Counted from the stretch's first letter, positions 16,060-24,841 are shown. The stretch is 45,472 nt of DNA from Clostridia bacterium (GCA_017518705.1 JAFWUC010000063.1:1-45472), one strand, 5' to 3'. Numbers and translations are program-made. The notes: a model not told the origin generated them from the letters alone.

Positions 16060-17372
16060 TCGCCCATCACCTCCCTTACGATCTCTACGAGCCTGTCGAT
16101 CTTGTCTTTCGTGTTCTTTTCCGTGCAGCACCAAAGCAGGCCGCCGTCCGCGGGCAGGGGACCCAGTATGCCCTCCCTGTCCAGATGCGCCTGCAATACG
16201 GCGGGGTCCAAGGGCCAGGCGGTCAGAAATTCGTTGAAAAATGGTTTGTCGCTCTTAAGTTCAAAGCCCTTGATCCCGCTCAGCTTCCCGGCCAGGTAAT
16301 GGGCGTGGTCCGCGGAGGAACGGGCGGCGCGCCCAAGACCTTCGGGGCCCATGGCAGCCAGGTATACGGAAGCGGTCATGGCGCACAGCGCCTCGTTTGA
16401 GCAGATGTTGGAGGACGCTTTTTCCCGGCGTATGTGCTGTTCGCGCGCCTGCAGTGTCAAAACGAAGCAGCGCCTGCCGTCCTTGTCCGAAGTCTGGCCG
16501 ACTATCCTGCCCGGCAGCTTACGCATAAGCTCTTTTCTGCAGGCCATGTAGCCCAGGTAGGGCCCGCCGAAGCTCAGCGGCATGCCCAGGGGCTGGCCTT
16601 CGCCCACCGCTATGTCCGCGCCGCATTCGCTGGGCGTTTTGAGCAGGCCCAGGGAGATGGGGTTGGCGGCCATGATGAACCTGGCTCCCGCCTCGTGGGC
16701 GGCCCGGCACAGTTCCTGCGCGTCCTCTATAACGCCGTAAAAGTTGGGGCTCTGCACGTACACGCAGGCGGTGTCTTCTCTAAGCGCCGAGTTGAGCGTA
16801 TCGGTATCTAGGGCGTAATTACTGGTTTTAAGCACCGTCACGGGCACGCCGCGGCTGCCGCAGTAGGTCTTTACGACCTTTATCACCTGCGGATCGGCGG
16901 TGTCAGGCATTATCACGCCCGTCTTTTTGCGTTCCTGGCACATAAGCGCCGCTTCCGCCGCCGCCACCGCGCCGTCGTACACCGAAGCGTTGCTCACGTC
17001 CATGCCGGTCAGTTCGCAGATCTGGGTCTGGTACTCGAATATGGACTGGAGCACACCCTGGCTGATCTCCGCCTGGTAGGGCGTGTAGGCGGTCAGAAAT
17101 TCCTCCTTGGAGGTGACGCTTTTTACTATGGCGGGGATGTAATGGTCGTACGCGCCCGCGCCCCGGAATATGGTTTTGTAGCGGACGTTCTTGTCCGCAA
17201 GGGCGCTTATCCGCTCCGCGGCTTCCATCTCGCTCACGCCTTCGGGGATGTCAAGCCCGCTAAGCCTGACGCTTTCGGGCACGCCTTTGTACAGTTCGTC
17301 AAAGCCGGAAAGCCCGATCTCCTCAAGCATTTTGCGCCGTTCTTCCAAAGTGGACGGCAGGTAGGCGCCCAT
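16056..17372 (-). CDS. gcvPA: Glycine dehydrogenase (decarboxylating) subunit 1
   Basis: The N-terminal half of the split P protein, 438 residues. The typical opening [25 protein letters not shown] and family segments [28 protein letters not shown] and [26 protein letters not shown] are visible. It pairs with GcvPB to decarboxylate glycine and load the methylamine group on lipoyl-GcvH. The start at 17372 has AGGAGGAAGCGTA upstream, and its ATG overlaps the gcvH stop (TAATG). The downstream overlap with gcvPB is 4 bases. Confidence 0.96.
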   Translation of the reverse strand: MGAYLPSTLEERRKMLEEIGLSGFDELYKGVPESVRLSGLDIPEGVSEMEAAERISALADKNVRYKTIFRGAGAYDHYIPAIVKSVTSKEEFLTAYTPYQAEISQGVLQSIFEYQTQICELTGMDVSNASVYDGAVAAAEAALMCQERKKTGVIMPDTADPQVIKVVKTYCGSRGVPVTVLKTSNYALDTDTLNSALREDTACVYVQSPNFYGVIEDAQELCRAAHEAGARFIMAANPISLGLLKTPSECGADIAVGEGQPLGMPLSFGGPYLGYMACRKELMRKLPGRIVGQTSDKDGRRCFVLTLQAREQHIRREKASSNICSNEALCAMTASVYLAAMGPEGLGRAARSSADHAHYLAGKLSGIKGFELKSDKPFFNEFLTAWPLDPAVLQAHLDREGILGPLPADGGLLWCCTEKNTKDKIDRLVEIVREVMGE

Positions 17373-17755
17373 TACGCTTCCTCCTCGGCGCACACAGCTT
17401 CATAGCCCGCCGCGTCCAGCAGTTCGCTTGTCTCGCCCGTGGCTTCCACCTTTATGAGCCACGCGCCGTAGGGATCCTCGTTCAGCTTTTCGGGGCTGTC
17501 CAGGAGCTCCTCGTTGACTTCGACGACCTTGCCGCTCACGGGGCTGAACACGTCGGACACCGCCTTTACGGACTCCACGTCCGCGAATGACACGCCCGCC
17601 TTCACTTCGTCGCCCGCCTCGGGCAGGCCGATGAACACTATGTCGCCCAGGGCGTCCACCGCGAACTTGGTCAGGCCGACCACGCTTAAGCCGTCCTCGG
17701 TTTTAAGCCATTCGTGGGACTTGGTATATTTGAGGTCTTCGGGATAGTTTGCCAT
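17372..17755 (-). CDS. gcvH: Glycine cleavage system H protein
   Basis: The lipoyl carrier protein of 127 residues that shuttles the methylamine intermediate between the P, T and L proteins. Visible features are YTKSHEWLKTEDG at the N-terminus and the lipoylation site FADVESVKAVSDVFSPVSGKVVEVN, with the modified lysine in ESVKA. The start is MANYPEDLKY at 17755, preceded by TGGAGGATACAGAA; the track of seven codons before it is probably untranslated. It starts 17 bases after the gcvT stop. Confidence 0.96.
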   Translation of the reverse strand: MANYPEDLKYTKSHEWLKTEDGLSVVGLTKFAVDALGDIVFIGLPEAGDEVKAGVSFADVESVKAVSDVFSPVSGKVVEVNEELLDSPEKLNEDPYGAWLIKVEATGETSELLDAAGYEAVCAEEEA

Positions 17756-17772
17756 TTCTGTATCCTCCATGA

Positions 17773-18861
17773 TCATTTATTTCTTGTATAAAACGGCAGC
17801 GGGACTATCTGCGCTTCCACGCGGCGGCCCCTTACGTCCGCTTCGACTTTGGTGCCGCTAAGCGCGTACTCGGCGTCTATCAGCGCCATCGCCGCGGCCT
17901 TGCCCAGATACGGGCAGTGGGTGCCGGAAGTGGTATGTCCGATAAGTTTGTCTCCGATATACACGTCCTGGTGCTCCCGGATGATGCCGCGGCCCGTCAC
18001 GTCCAGGCCCACGCGCACCCGCCGGGGCCTGCCCTTTGCGATGAGCGCGTCCCGGCCGGTAAATTCGCTCTTGCCCAGCTTCACGCCGAAATCCAGTCCC
18101 GCTTCCAGGGGAGTGATATCCTCGTCCATTTCGTGGCCGTACAGGGGCATGGCGGCTTCCAGCCTCAGGGTGTCCCGCGCGCCCAGCCCGCAGGGGATGA
18201 GGCCGTATTCCGCGCCCGCTTCCCTGAGCAGGCGCCAGAGCTTTTCGGCGTTTTCCCGGGCGGTGTAGATCTCAAATCCGTCTTCGCCCGTGTAGCCCGT
18301 GCGGGAGATCATGAGCTCCATCCCCTCAAGGCACACGTTCCTTACCGCGGTGTAGTAGCCCTTGGGCAGCGCGCTTTCGGGCAAAAGTTTGCCCATTATC
18401 GCCAGCGACGCGGGCCCCTGCAGCGCCAGCTGCGCCACGGAGTCGGAGATGTCTGCTATTTCCGTATCTTCAAGCACGTTCTGCCGCATGTGGGCGAAAT
18501 CCTTGTGCCGGTTGGAGGCGTTGACAACCACCAGGTAGTCTTCGTCCGCAAACTTGTACACCAGCACGTCGTCCACGCAGCCGCCCTGTTCGTTGCACAT
18601 CACGCTGTAGCGCACCCGCCCGGGTCTCATGTTCGTGAAATCGTTGGTGAGGATGTGGTTCAGGGAAGCGAGCGCGCCCTTGCCCTTAAACGTTATTTCG
18701 CCCATATGGGACACGTCGAACAGCCCCGCTTTGGTCCTGACCGCCATGTGCTCGGCGACTACGCCGGCAGCGTACTGAACGGGCAGCAGGTAGCCTGCGA
18801 AAGGCACTATCTTGCCGCCTTCTGCCACGTGGATGTCGTACAGAGGAGTTTTGAGTTCCAT
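17773..18861 (-). CDS. gcvT: Aminomethyltransferase (glycine cleavage T protein)
   Basis: A folate-dependent enzyme of 362 residues that transfers the one-carbon unit from H-protein-bound methylamine to tetrahydrofolate, releasing ammonia. Family segments include HMAVRTKAGLFDVSHMGEI, RVRYSVMCNEQGGCVDDVLVYK, SRTGYTGEDGFEIY, LGARDTLRLEAAMPLYGHEMDE and GRGIIREHQDV. Normal length. It is the first gene of the operon and lies directly under a tandem glycine riboswitch and terminator, so expression should rise when glycine is plentiful. No gcvL (lipoamide dehydrogenase) is in the window. Confidence 0.97.
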   Translation of the reverse strand: MELKTPLYDIHVAEGGKIVPFAGYLLPVQYAAGVVAEHMAVRTKAGLFDVSHMGEITFKGKGALASLNHILTNDFTNMRPGRVRYSVMCNEQGGCVDDVLVYKFADEDYLVVVNASNRHKDFAHMRQNVLEDTEIADISDSVAQLALQGPASLAIMGKLLPESALPKGYYTAVRNVCLEGMELMISRTGYTGEDGFEIYTARENAEKLWRLLREAGAEYGLIPCGLGARDTLRLEAAMPLYGHEMDEDITPLEAGLDFGVKLGKSEFTGRDALIAKGRPRRVRVGLDVTGRGIIREHQDVYIGDKLIGHTTSGTHCPYLGKAAAMALIDAEYALSGTKVEADVRGRRVEAQIVPLPFYTRNK

Positions 18862-18879
18862 CAGCTCCCACCCTTTCCG

Positions 18880-18923
18880 AAAAAATCAGAGGCGCAGGCG
18901 GAATACACCCGTCTGCGCCTCTG
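18880..18923 (-). terminator. Riboswitch expression-platform terminator
   Basis: CAGAGGCGCAG (18887-18897) and CTGCGCCTCTG (18913-18923) form a perfect 11-bp stem, followed on the minus strand by attttttc. The stem shares its 5' arm with the last strand of the second glycine aptamer, so ligand binding would prevent termination (an ON switch). Confidence 0.85.
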
Positions 18924-19064
18924 TTCCATTACCTGAAAGATTCTCCGTAAACACGGATTGCTTCTTCGGTGCGTCAAGCTTTCCAGAGGTTCGTCCCGAA
19001 CCGGTACTTTTGCCTGAGAGTTTTGGCCCCTTCGGCTTCATATCGAAATGATCTCTCCCGGTCC
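18917..19064 (-). promoter_or_regulatory. Tandem glycine riboswitch upstream of gcvT
   Basis: On the minus strand the first aptamer shows GGGAGAGATC, GCCGAAGGGGCC, CTCTCAGGCAAAAG and ggacgaacctctggaaag. The second shows CACCGAAGAAGCAA, AATCTTTCAGGTAATGG and ACAGAGG. These are the consensus pieces of the two cooperative glycine aptamers. The arrangement with gcvT downstream and an overlapping terminator is classical for Bacillota. Confidence 0.93.
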
Positions 19065-19081
19065 GTTCATCCGATACAATG

Positions 19082-19110
19082 ATTGTAGCCGTTTTAACAC
19101 AAAAGGTCAA
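19082..19110 (-). promoter_or_regulatory. Promoter of the gcv operon
   Basis: On the minus strand TTGACC (19105-19110) and TACAAT (19082-19087) are separated by 17 bases, about 20 bases before the first riboswitch aptamer. Confidence 0.75.
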
Positions 19111-19147
19111 GCCCAAAATGAGGCGTGCCCCGGATTTTCCGCCGCGC

Positions 19148-19176
19148 TTGAAAAACCCGCGAAAGTATTGTAAACT
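19148..19176 (+). promoter_or_regulatory. Probable promoter of ThuA operon
   Basis: TTGAAA (19148-19153) and TAAACT (19171-19176) are 17 bases apart, about 38 bases upstream of the ThuA-like start. It is back to back with the gcv promoter. Confidence 0.5.
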
Positions 19177-19213
19177 ACCCTCATCGGAAAATAAGCATAA
19201 GGAGGACGGCACG

Positions 19214-19870
19214 GTGAAGGTTTTGCTGATCTGCGACGACATCTGGCATCCCGCGGACGTGATAGAGCGGGGGCTGGAGACCATGGATAAAGAGGACATG
19301 GAGTTCGACTTTGTCAAAAGCGCGAAGGATATCCTTTCGAAGGAATTCGTGGCGCGCTACGACGTGATCGTCAACTGCTCCGGCAACGCGGTGAACGCCG
19401 CGAACACCCATCCCTGGTTCGAGCCGGGCGTGACGGAGTTCGGGCCGGAAGAATTCAGGGATTATGTGGCTGACGGTGGCGGGCTGGTGGTCATCCACTC
19501 TGGGCTGACGATAGGCGGCCCCCGGGGGCCCGTGCCCGCGTATACCGAAGTGGCGGGGGCGTACTTCGTTAACCATCCGCCCCGGGAGATGACCCGCGTG
19601 AGCGTCACCGCGCATAACGAATTGACCGAAGGCGTGGAAGACTTTTCCGAGCGGGACGAACACTACCAGATAGAGATCACCGCCCCGGACATACAGCCGT
19701 TCCTTAAGACGGAATCGGAACACGGCGGCGTCACCGTGAGCGGATATACCCGGTGTTTCAGCAAGGGGCGCGTGGCGGCGCTCACCCCCGGCCACACGCT
19801 GGCGGTGTGGGAAAACCCCAATTTCCGCCGGCTGGTCAAAAACGCCATCCGCTGGGTCACGGCCGGATAA
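19214..19870 (+). CDS. ThuA-like domain protein
   Basis: A 218-residue protein with the class-I glutamine amidotransferase-like fold of the ThuA family (PF06283). Visible elements are KVLLICDDIWHPADVIERGL, YDVIVNCSG, FRDYVADGGGLVVIHSG and NHPPREMTRVSV with a DEHYQIE segment. ThuA proteins occur in sugar-modifying operons (trehalose utilisation, 3-keto-sugar pathways), where the exact chemistry is unsettled. The best start is GTG at 19214, which has AAGGAGGACGG in front; the longer open frame upstream overlaps the promoter. It is 16 bases from the next gene, so part of a three-gene operon. Confidence 0.85.
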   Translation: MKVLLICDDIWHPADVIERGLETMDKEDMEFDFVKSAKDILSKEFVARYDVIVNCSGNAVNAANTHPWFEPGVTEFGPEEFRDYVADGGGLVVIHSGLTIGGPRGPVPAYTEVAGAYFVNHPPREMTRVSVTAHNELTEGVEDFSERDEHYQIEITAPDIQPFLKTESEHGGVTVSGYTRCFSKGRVAALTPGHTLAVWENPNFRRLVKNAIRWVTAG

Positions 19871-19886
19871 ACGGAAGGAGGAGCGT

Positions 19887-20654
19887 ATGGAATATTCGGT
19901 ATGCGTAAGCGCGCTGTATTCGGGGGTCCCGATCCCGGAAGCGCTCCCGCGGGTAAAAAAAGCGGGCTACGGCGCCTTCGAGTTCTGGAGCTGGTGGGAC
20001 AGGGACGTTGACGCGATAAACGAAGCCAGGCAGCGGGAAGGGCTTAAGGTGGCCGCGTTCTGCACCCGGTTTTCGCCCCTTAACGATCCGTCGCAGCGGA
20101 AGGACTATATCGAAGGGCTGAAGGCTTCAATATCCGTGGCGAAAAAGCTGGAGTGCCCCGTGCTGATCTCCCAGGTGGGCAGGGAGCTTAAGGACGTGCC
20201 GCGCGCGGAACAGCACAGGTGCATCGCGGAAGGTCTCAGGCAGTGCGCGCCCATAGCGGAAGACGCGGGCATAGTGCTCGCGATAGAGCCGCTAAACATT
20301 CTGGTGGACCACAAGGGCTACTATCTTTCAAGTTCCGCGGAGGGGTTCGAGATAGTCCGCGAGGCGGGCAGCCCGAACATAAAACTGCTGTTCGACGTGT
20401 ACCACCAGCAGATCACGGAAGGCAACATAATAAGCAGCCTGACGGGGAACATTTCGGAAGTGGCGCACGTCCATATAGCAGGAAATCCCGGAAGGCACGA
20501 GCCCTACGAGCGCAGCGAACTGGATTACGCTGTCGTGCTCCGGGCGCTTGAAGACGCGGGCTACGCGGGATATGTGGGGCTGGAATACCTGCCGCTCAAG
20601 GACTCGGACGAAAGCCTCGCCGCGCTGCTTCAAAAACTGCCTCTGGGCAGCTGA
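19887..20654 (+). CDS. TIM-barrel sugar isomerase/epimerase-like protein (Hyi-like)
   Basis: A 255-residue xylose-isomerase-like TIM barrel (AP_endonuc_2, PF01261). Likely metal ligands are E in IEPLN (about residue 137), D in LLFDVYHQQ (about 170), H in HVHIAGNPGRHE (about 196-198) and E in VGLEYLP (about 235), as in hydroxypyruvate isomerase relatives. Relatives in this group also act on keto-sugars. GGAAGGAGGAGCGT precedes the ATG. Flanked by ThuA-like and Gfo/Idh/MocA genes with very short gaps, it probably isomerises or cleaves an oxidised sugar. Confidence 0.87.
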   Translation: MEYSVCVSALYSGVPIPEALPRVKKAGYGAFEFWSWWDRDVDAINEARQREGLKVAAFCTRFSPLNDPSQRKDYIEGLKASISVAKKLECPVLISQVGRELKDVPRAEQHRCIAEGLRQCAPIAEDAGIVLAIEPLNILVDHKGYYLSSSAEGFEIVREAGSPNIKLLFDVYHQQITEGNIISSLTGNISEVAHVHIAGNPGRHEPYERSELDYAVVLRALEDAGYAGYVGLEYLPLKDSDESLAALLQKLPLGS

Positions 20655-20669
20655 ATCCGGGAGGTCCGC

Positions 20670-21725
20670 ATGCTGTCATACATCATAGTCGGTTCCGGCT
20701 ACCGGGCGGAGTATTTCGGGCGCATAGCCAAAGCGCACCCGGACATTTTCAGGGCGCTGTTTCTGTGCAGGAGCCGGGAAAAGGCGGACAAAATGACCGC
20801 CGACACGGGCATAAACGCGACCACGGACGAACGCGAGTGCCTGGCTTTTTGTCCCGACTTCGCGGTGATCGCCGTGGACAGGGCCCACGTGGCGCCCGTG
20901 GCGGAAGAATGGATAAACAAGGGCTTTCCCGTGGTCACGGAGACGCCCGCGGGAGATACGACAGAACAGCTTTTAAAGCTGTGGGAACTGGGACAAAAAG
21001 GCGCGAAGATAGTCTGCTCGGAACAGTACCACCGCCAGAACGTGCTGATGAGCGGCCTGAGCGCCGTCAAAGAGGGGCTGATTGGCGAACCTTCGAGCAT
21101 GTACATTTCCCTGGTGCACGAGTATCACGCGGCGAGCCTCATAAGACGGGCGCTGATGGTACCCGCGGGGGAAGGGTTCACCGTAAGGGCGGTAAATCAG
21201 AAAAGCCGCGCCGTAAAGACGGATTCCCGCACCTCGGCATTCTGGGACAACGAACAGACGGAGGTCAGCCGGGATACGGCGCTGATCAGCTTTTCTTCGG
21301 GCAAATTCGCCGTTTACGACTTTGATTCTATCCAGTACCGCTCATTCATACGCGCCCGGCATCTAAGCGTAAGGGGCAGCAGGGGCGAGTGGAGCGACGC
21401 GGCGCTGTTGTACGCGGACGAGCGCGGAGTCCCGCAAAGACGGCTGCTGAACGCGGAGATGCCCGAAAAATACCGCTGCCTGGACACCCAGACGCTCAGG
21501 GACAGGCGCAAGATACCGTCAACCGAGCTTAACTGCGATACCGCGCAGGACGAGTTCGCCATCGCGTCCATACTTCTGGACATGGAGGAATATTTAAGGG
21601 GCGGGCCTTCGCCCTATCCGCTCAGTGAGGCGCTTGAGGACGCGTATTTCGCCTTGAAGCTCAGGGAAGCGCTGTCCTCGCCCCACGTCCCGGTCACTTC
21701 CGAAAAAATGCCCTGGCACGGCTAA
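20670..21725 (+). CDS. Gfo/Idh/MocA-family oxidoreductase
   Basis: An NAD(P)-dependent sugar or cyclitol dehydrogenase candidate of 351 residues. The Rossmann motif IIVGSGYRAEYFGRIA is at the N-terminus (residues about 4-19), with a basic CRSREKA after strand two. The VVTETPAGDTTEQLLKLWEL element replaces the usual EKP cofactor/catalytic motif (ETP here, so the conserved lysine appears to be missing and must come from elsewhere). A C-terminal beta-sheet domain follows. GGGAGGTCCGC precedes the ATG, 15 bases after the isomerase stop. It closes the ThuA-isomerase-oxidoreductase operon. Confidence 0.83.
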   Translation: MLSYIIVGSGYRAEYFGRIAKAHPDIFRALFLCRSREKADKMTADTGINATTDERECLAFCPDFAVIAVDRAHVAPVAEEWINKGFPVVTETPAGDTTEQLLKLWELGQKGAKIVCSEQYHRQNVLMSGLSAVKEGLIGEPSSMYISLVHEYHAASLIRRALMVPAGEGFTVRAVNQKSRAVKTDSRTSAFWDNEQTEVSRDTALISFSSGKFAVYDFDSIQYRSFIRARHLSVRGSRGEWSDAALLYADERGVPQRRLLNAEMPEKYRCLDTQTLRDRRKIPSTELNCDTAQDEFAIASILLDMEEYLRGGPSPYPLSEALEDAYFALKLREALSSPHVPVTSEKMPWHG

Positions 21726-21806
21726 AACGCGGGCACAGGCAAGGCAGGAGAAAATGGCGCCGGACGCGCCGTATCATCATAAAACACAGGTATAAAGGAG
21801 AACGCA

Positions 21807-22985
21807 ATGAAGAAGACGCTCGTTTTCTTTCTGCTGGCGGCACTGCTGTTTTCCCCGGCCTGCCTTGCCGACTGGGAGCCCGTAACGGACATCACGCTGT
21901 ATTCCGGCCCCGGCACGAATTATTCTTCGGAGCTGGGCACGCTCAAAAGGGGCGCTTACGTGCAGGTGGAAGCCCTGGCGTACGACAGGCAGGGCAACAT
22001 CTGGGCGCATTTCACGTTCGCGGGCCGAAACGGACGCCTGTTTATGGCCTACGCGCCAATTTACAGGCTGCAGGTGCCAAGCTACAACTACAGCTATATC
22101 GGCTTTGAGCAGGAACCGTACAGGGACCTGACGGTGAAAGAAAACACTTATGTGTACTACGGGCCGTATAAGCGCGGAGTCGAGGAACTGGATTACTCGC
22201 ATCGTCCCGCCATGCTTTACGCGGGGGATGTCGTGTCGGTGATCGACGAAACGAACGAGTGTTTCCTCGTCGAATACCTGGAGGACGGGTACAACGTGAG
22301 AGGCTACGTGCCTTCCGGCACGCTTGGGTACGGAAACGAGCCGGATGGCAGCAATTATCCCGGCTTTGCGGACGGCGCTTACGGCGAAACGTATCCCGGA
22401 TACCAACAGGACGGTGCTTACGGCTATTGGGGATATGGCGGATATCCGGGCTATCCCGGCGCGATCCCTTCCTATGTATTCAGGGCAGGCACGGGGCAGA
22501 ACATAAGCAGGTACAGCGTGTACGAAAGCAGCCACCTGACCAACCAGTGGAACGACTATAAGAGCGAGTACGCGTTTGACGGCCTTTCGTCCACAGACTG
22601 GGTGGAAGGTTCCGAAGGCAAGCAGCTGAACGACTATATAGGCTGCGTATGGCGCGTATCAGACAGGCGCATTGCGGCGTGCGGAATCGCCATAAAGGGC
22701 GGCATGCAGTACAAGGGCTACGAATCCTGGAACAGGAACCAGCGGCCAAGGAACATCACGGTGAACGTGAACGGCTCCGTCTATTATTTCAGCCTGGCGG
22801 ATACGATGGAGGAACAGACGTTCTATTTTAACGGGGATATCATCAGACCGGACGCAGGCGGCTTGCTGGATCTCAGGGTGACGGTGACAGGCGTTTACCG
22901 TACGGTCAACGAGGAAGGCAATCCGGTAGGCAAGTACGACGTAGCCATAAACGATATAGACCTGATCTGCACATACGCCGGGTAA
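21807..22985 (+). CDS. Secreted SH3-like and NADase-type glycan-binding domain protein
   Basis: A protein of 392 residues with a signal peptide (MKKTLVFFLLAALLFSPACLA). Two bacterial SH3-like segments follow (VTDITLYSGPGTNYSSELGTLKRGAY..., and NTYVYYGPYKRG...GYVPSG, residues about 25-170), then a Gly/Tyr/Pro-rich linker (about residues 175-225), then one discoidin-like NADase-type glycan-binding domain (YESSHLTNQ...AFDG...TDWVEG, residues about 238-392). It has no enzyme domain, LPXTG or membrane anchor, so it is released or held by binding. The neighbour at 23092 is a paralog with two such domains. A strong AAAGGAGAACGCA precedes the ATG. Function unknown; binding to cell-wall or host/plant glycans is inferred. 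Confidence 0.8.
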   Translation: MKKTLVFFLLAALLFSPACLADWEPVTDITLYSGPGTNYSSELGTLKRGAYVQVEALAYDRQGNIWAHFTFAGRNGRLFMAYAPIYRLQVPSYNYSYIGFEQEPYRDLTVKENTYVYYGPYKRGVEELDYSHRPAMLYAGDVVSVIDETNECFLVEYLEDGYNVRGYVPSGTLGYGNEPDGSNYPGFADGAYGETYPGYQQDGAYGYWGYGGYPGYPGAIPSYVFRAGTGQNISRYSVYESSHLTNQWNDYKSEYAFDGLSSTDWVEGSEGKQLNDYIGCVWRVSDRRIAACGIAIKGGMQYKGYESWNRNQRPRNITVNVNGSVYYFSLADTMEEQTFYFNGDIIRPDAGGLLDLRVTVTGVYRTVNEEGNPVGKYDVAINDIDLICTYAG

Positions 22986-23032
22986 ACGAGGCAAAAGCGT
23001 TCGGTTTTGCCCGGCCGGTGTACCAAAACGGC

Positions 23033-23061
23033 TTGCACGGGCTATCGTGTTGTAGTAAAAT
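23033..23061 (+). promoter_or_regulatory. Promoter of second glycan-binding protein gene
   Basis: TTGCAC (23033-23038) and TAAAAT (23056-23061) are separated by 17 bases, about 30 bases upstream of the start codon. The paralogs are therefore probably transcribed independently. Confidence 0.65.
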
Positions 23062-23091
23062 AGAAACAAAGTTTGACGGGAGGGACAAACA

Positions 23092-24798
23092 ATGAAGAAA
23101 ACGGTTACCCTGCTGCTTTTGGCGGCATTGCTGCTGACCCAGGTCTGCTTTGGCTGGGAGCCCGTGGTGGACATCGTGGTCTATTCCGGCCCAGGCTACG
23201 ACTACACCAGCGAACTGGGCACCCTGACCAAGGACTGGAACGTGACCATCGGGGCGCTCGCTTACGATCGGCTTGACTGCCTGTGGGCGCACATCTCTTT
23301 TACGGGCAGGGACGGGCGCAAGTACATGGCCTATACGCCCGTTAACACGCTGAACCTGGAAAAACAGCACCTGTTCAGCTACACCATAGAGTCCGCTCCT
23401 TACGTGAGCATGGTGGCGCTGGTGAACACTTACGTATACTACGGGCCGTATTACCCCTCCGACTACGCCCGGCAGTTCGCCAAGCGCTCCAAGATACTCA
23501 GGAAGGGCACCTACGTATCCGTGATAGAGACGCTGCAGGACTATTACTTGGTGGAGTTTGAAGAGGACGGCTTTAAGGCCAGGGGCTACGTGCCCATCAC
23601 CACCGTCGCCCAGAGCGTCGCGCCCGACGAGGACGTATACGACTACTGGGAGACCCCCTCTTACTACAATACTCCCACACCGACTCCTACGCCGAGCCCC
23701 ACGCCGAAGCCCACAGCAACCCCTGCCCCCATTCCAGGTTATATCATTCCATTTGATTCATACGACGCTTCTCTCTTTACCACCGTCAGGGCGAGCAAAA
23801 CGAACAAGCTGACGAAGAAGCGCGTGTATGAGAGCAGCCACCTGACCAACCAGTATTACGACTATAAGCCTGAGAGGGCGTTCGACAACAACGCGACTAC
23901 CGAATGGGTGGAAGGCTCCAAGAGCCACAAGCTGGGAGACTACGTTGGCTGCGTATGGAGCGTGAACGACAGCAGCCTCGCCGCCTACGGCGTCGCCATC
24001 AAAGGCGGTATGCAGCACAGCGGCAAGACTTCCTGGGACAGGAACCAGCGCCCCAAGGACATTACCGTCAGCGTCAACGGCAGGGAGTACTACTTCACCA
24101 TGGCTGACAAGATGGACGAGCAGGTGTTCTACTTTGGCGACCTGATCGGTCCGAACTCCGCGGGCGAACTGGATCTCAGGGTCAAGATAACCGACACGCA
24201 CTTCAAGAAGAACGAAGACGGCACCAACGTGAGCGAGTACAACATCGCCATCACCGAGATCGACCTGATCTGCGCCGAGTACACATTCACCTCCGCGAAG
24301 GCGAGCCAGATGAGCAGCATGGTGAAGGAGCGAGTCTACGAGAGCAGCCATCTGACCAACCAGTATTACGACTACAAACCTGAGAGGGCATTCGACAACA
24401 AATCGTCCACCGAATGGGTGGAAGGCTCCAGGGGCTACCGGCTGAACGATTATCTGGGCTGCATATGGCGCGTGACCGACAGCAGAGTGTCTGCTTACGG
24501 CGTCGCCATCAGGGGCGGCATGCAGCACAGCGGCGAGACCTCCTGGAAGCGCAACCAGCGACCCAAGGAGATCACCGTAACCGTGAACGGCAGGGATTAC
24601 TACTACACCATGGCGGATGTCATGGACGAGCAGGTATTCTACTTTAACGGCGACATGATCGGCCCCGACGCCAACGGAAAGATCGACCTCAGGGTCACCA
24701 TAAACGGCACCTACTTCACCCTGAACGACGACGGCACCCGCGTGAGCGAGTACAACATCGCAATAGCCGATATAGACCTGATCTGCGCCGCCAGATAA
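23092..24798 (+). CDS. Secreted protein with two SH3-like and two glycan-binding domains
   Basis: A paralog of the preceding gene, 568 residues. A signal peptide (MKKTVTLLLLAALLLTQVCFGWE) leads into two SH3-like segments (about residues 22-85 and 95-175), then a Pro/Thr linker (about 193-220, TPTPTPTPSPTPKPT) typical of extracellular proteins, then two near-identical discoidin/NADase-type glycan-binding domains at about 244-397 and 414-568. Each opens with RVYESSHLTNQYYDYKPERAFDN, written here as a motif of RVYESSHLTNQ then YYDYKPERAFDN. Tandem copies imply avidity for a repeated ligand. GGGAGGGACAAACA precedes the ATG. No catalytic domain is visible. Confidence 0.82.
   Translation: MKKTVTLLLLAALLLTQVCFGWEPVVDIVVYSGPGYDYTSELGTLTKDWNVTIGALAYDRLDCLWAHISFTGRDGRKYMAYTPVNTLNLEKQHLFSYTIESAPYVSMVALVNTYVYYGPYYPSDYARQFAKRSKILRKGTYVSVIETLQDYYLVEFEEDGFKARGYVPITTVAQSVAPDEDVYDYWETPSYYNTPTPTPTPSPTPKPTATPAPIPGYIIPFDSYDASLFTTVRASKTNKLTKKRVYESSHLTNQYYDYKPERAFDNNATTEWVEGSKSHKLGDYVGCVWSVNDSSLAAYGVAIKGGMQHSGKTSWDRNQRPKDITVSVNGREYYFTMADKMDEQVFYFGDLIGPNSAGELDLRVKITDTHFKKNEDGTNVSEYNIAITEIDLICAEYTFTSAKASQMSSMVKERVYESSHLTNQYYDYKPERAFDNKSSTEWVEGSRGYRLNDYLGCIWRVTDSRVSAYGVAIRGGMQHSGETSWKRNQRPKEITVTVNGRDYYYTMADVMDEQVFYFNGDMIGPDANGKIDLRVTINGTYFTLNDDGTRVSEYNIAIADIDLICAAR
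23821..24798 (+). repeat. Intragenic tandem domain duplication (about 510 bp)
   Basis: The DNA at 23821-24273 recurs at 24331-24786 with long nearly identical stretches (for example around 23830-23890 and 24340-24400) that differ only in scattered third-codon positions. The unit offset is 510 bp. This indicates a fairly recent in-frame duplication of the glycan-binding domain. Confidence 0.8.
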
Positions 24799-24812
24799 GC
24801 TGTAAAACGCGC

Positions 24813-24841
24813 AAAAGAGGCCGCGAAATGCGGCCTCTTTT
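24813..24841. terminator. Bidirectional intrinsic terminator
   Basis: AAAAGAGGCCGC (24813-24824) and GCGGCCTCTTTT (24830-24841) form a perfect 12-bp stem with a gaaat loop and T/A-rich ends on both strands. It serves the convergent glycan-binding protein gene and P-loop gene. Confidence 0.9.
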
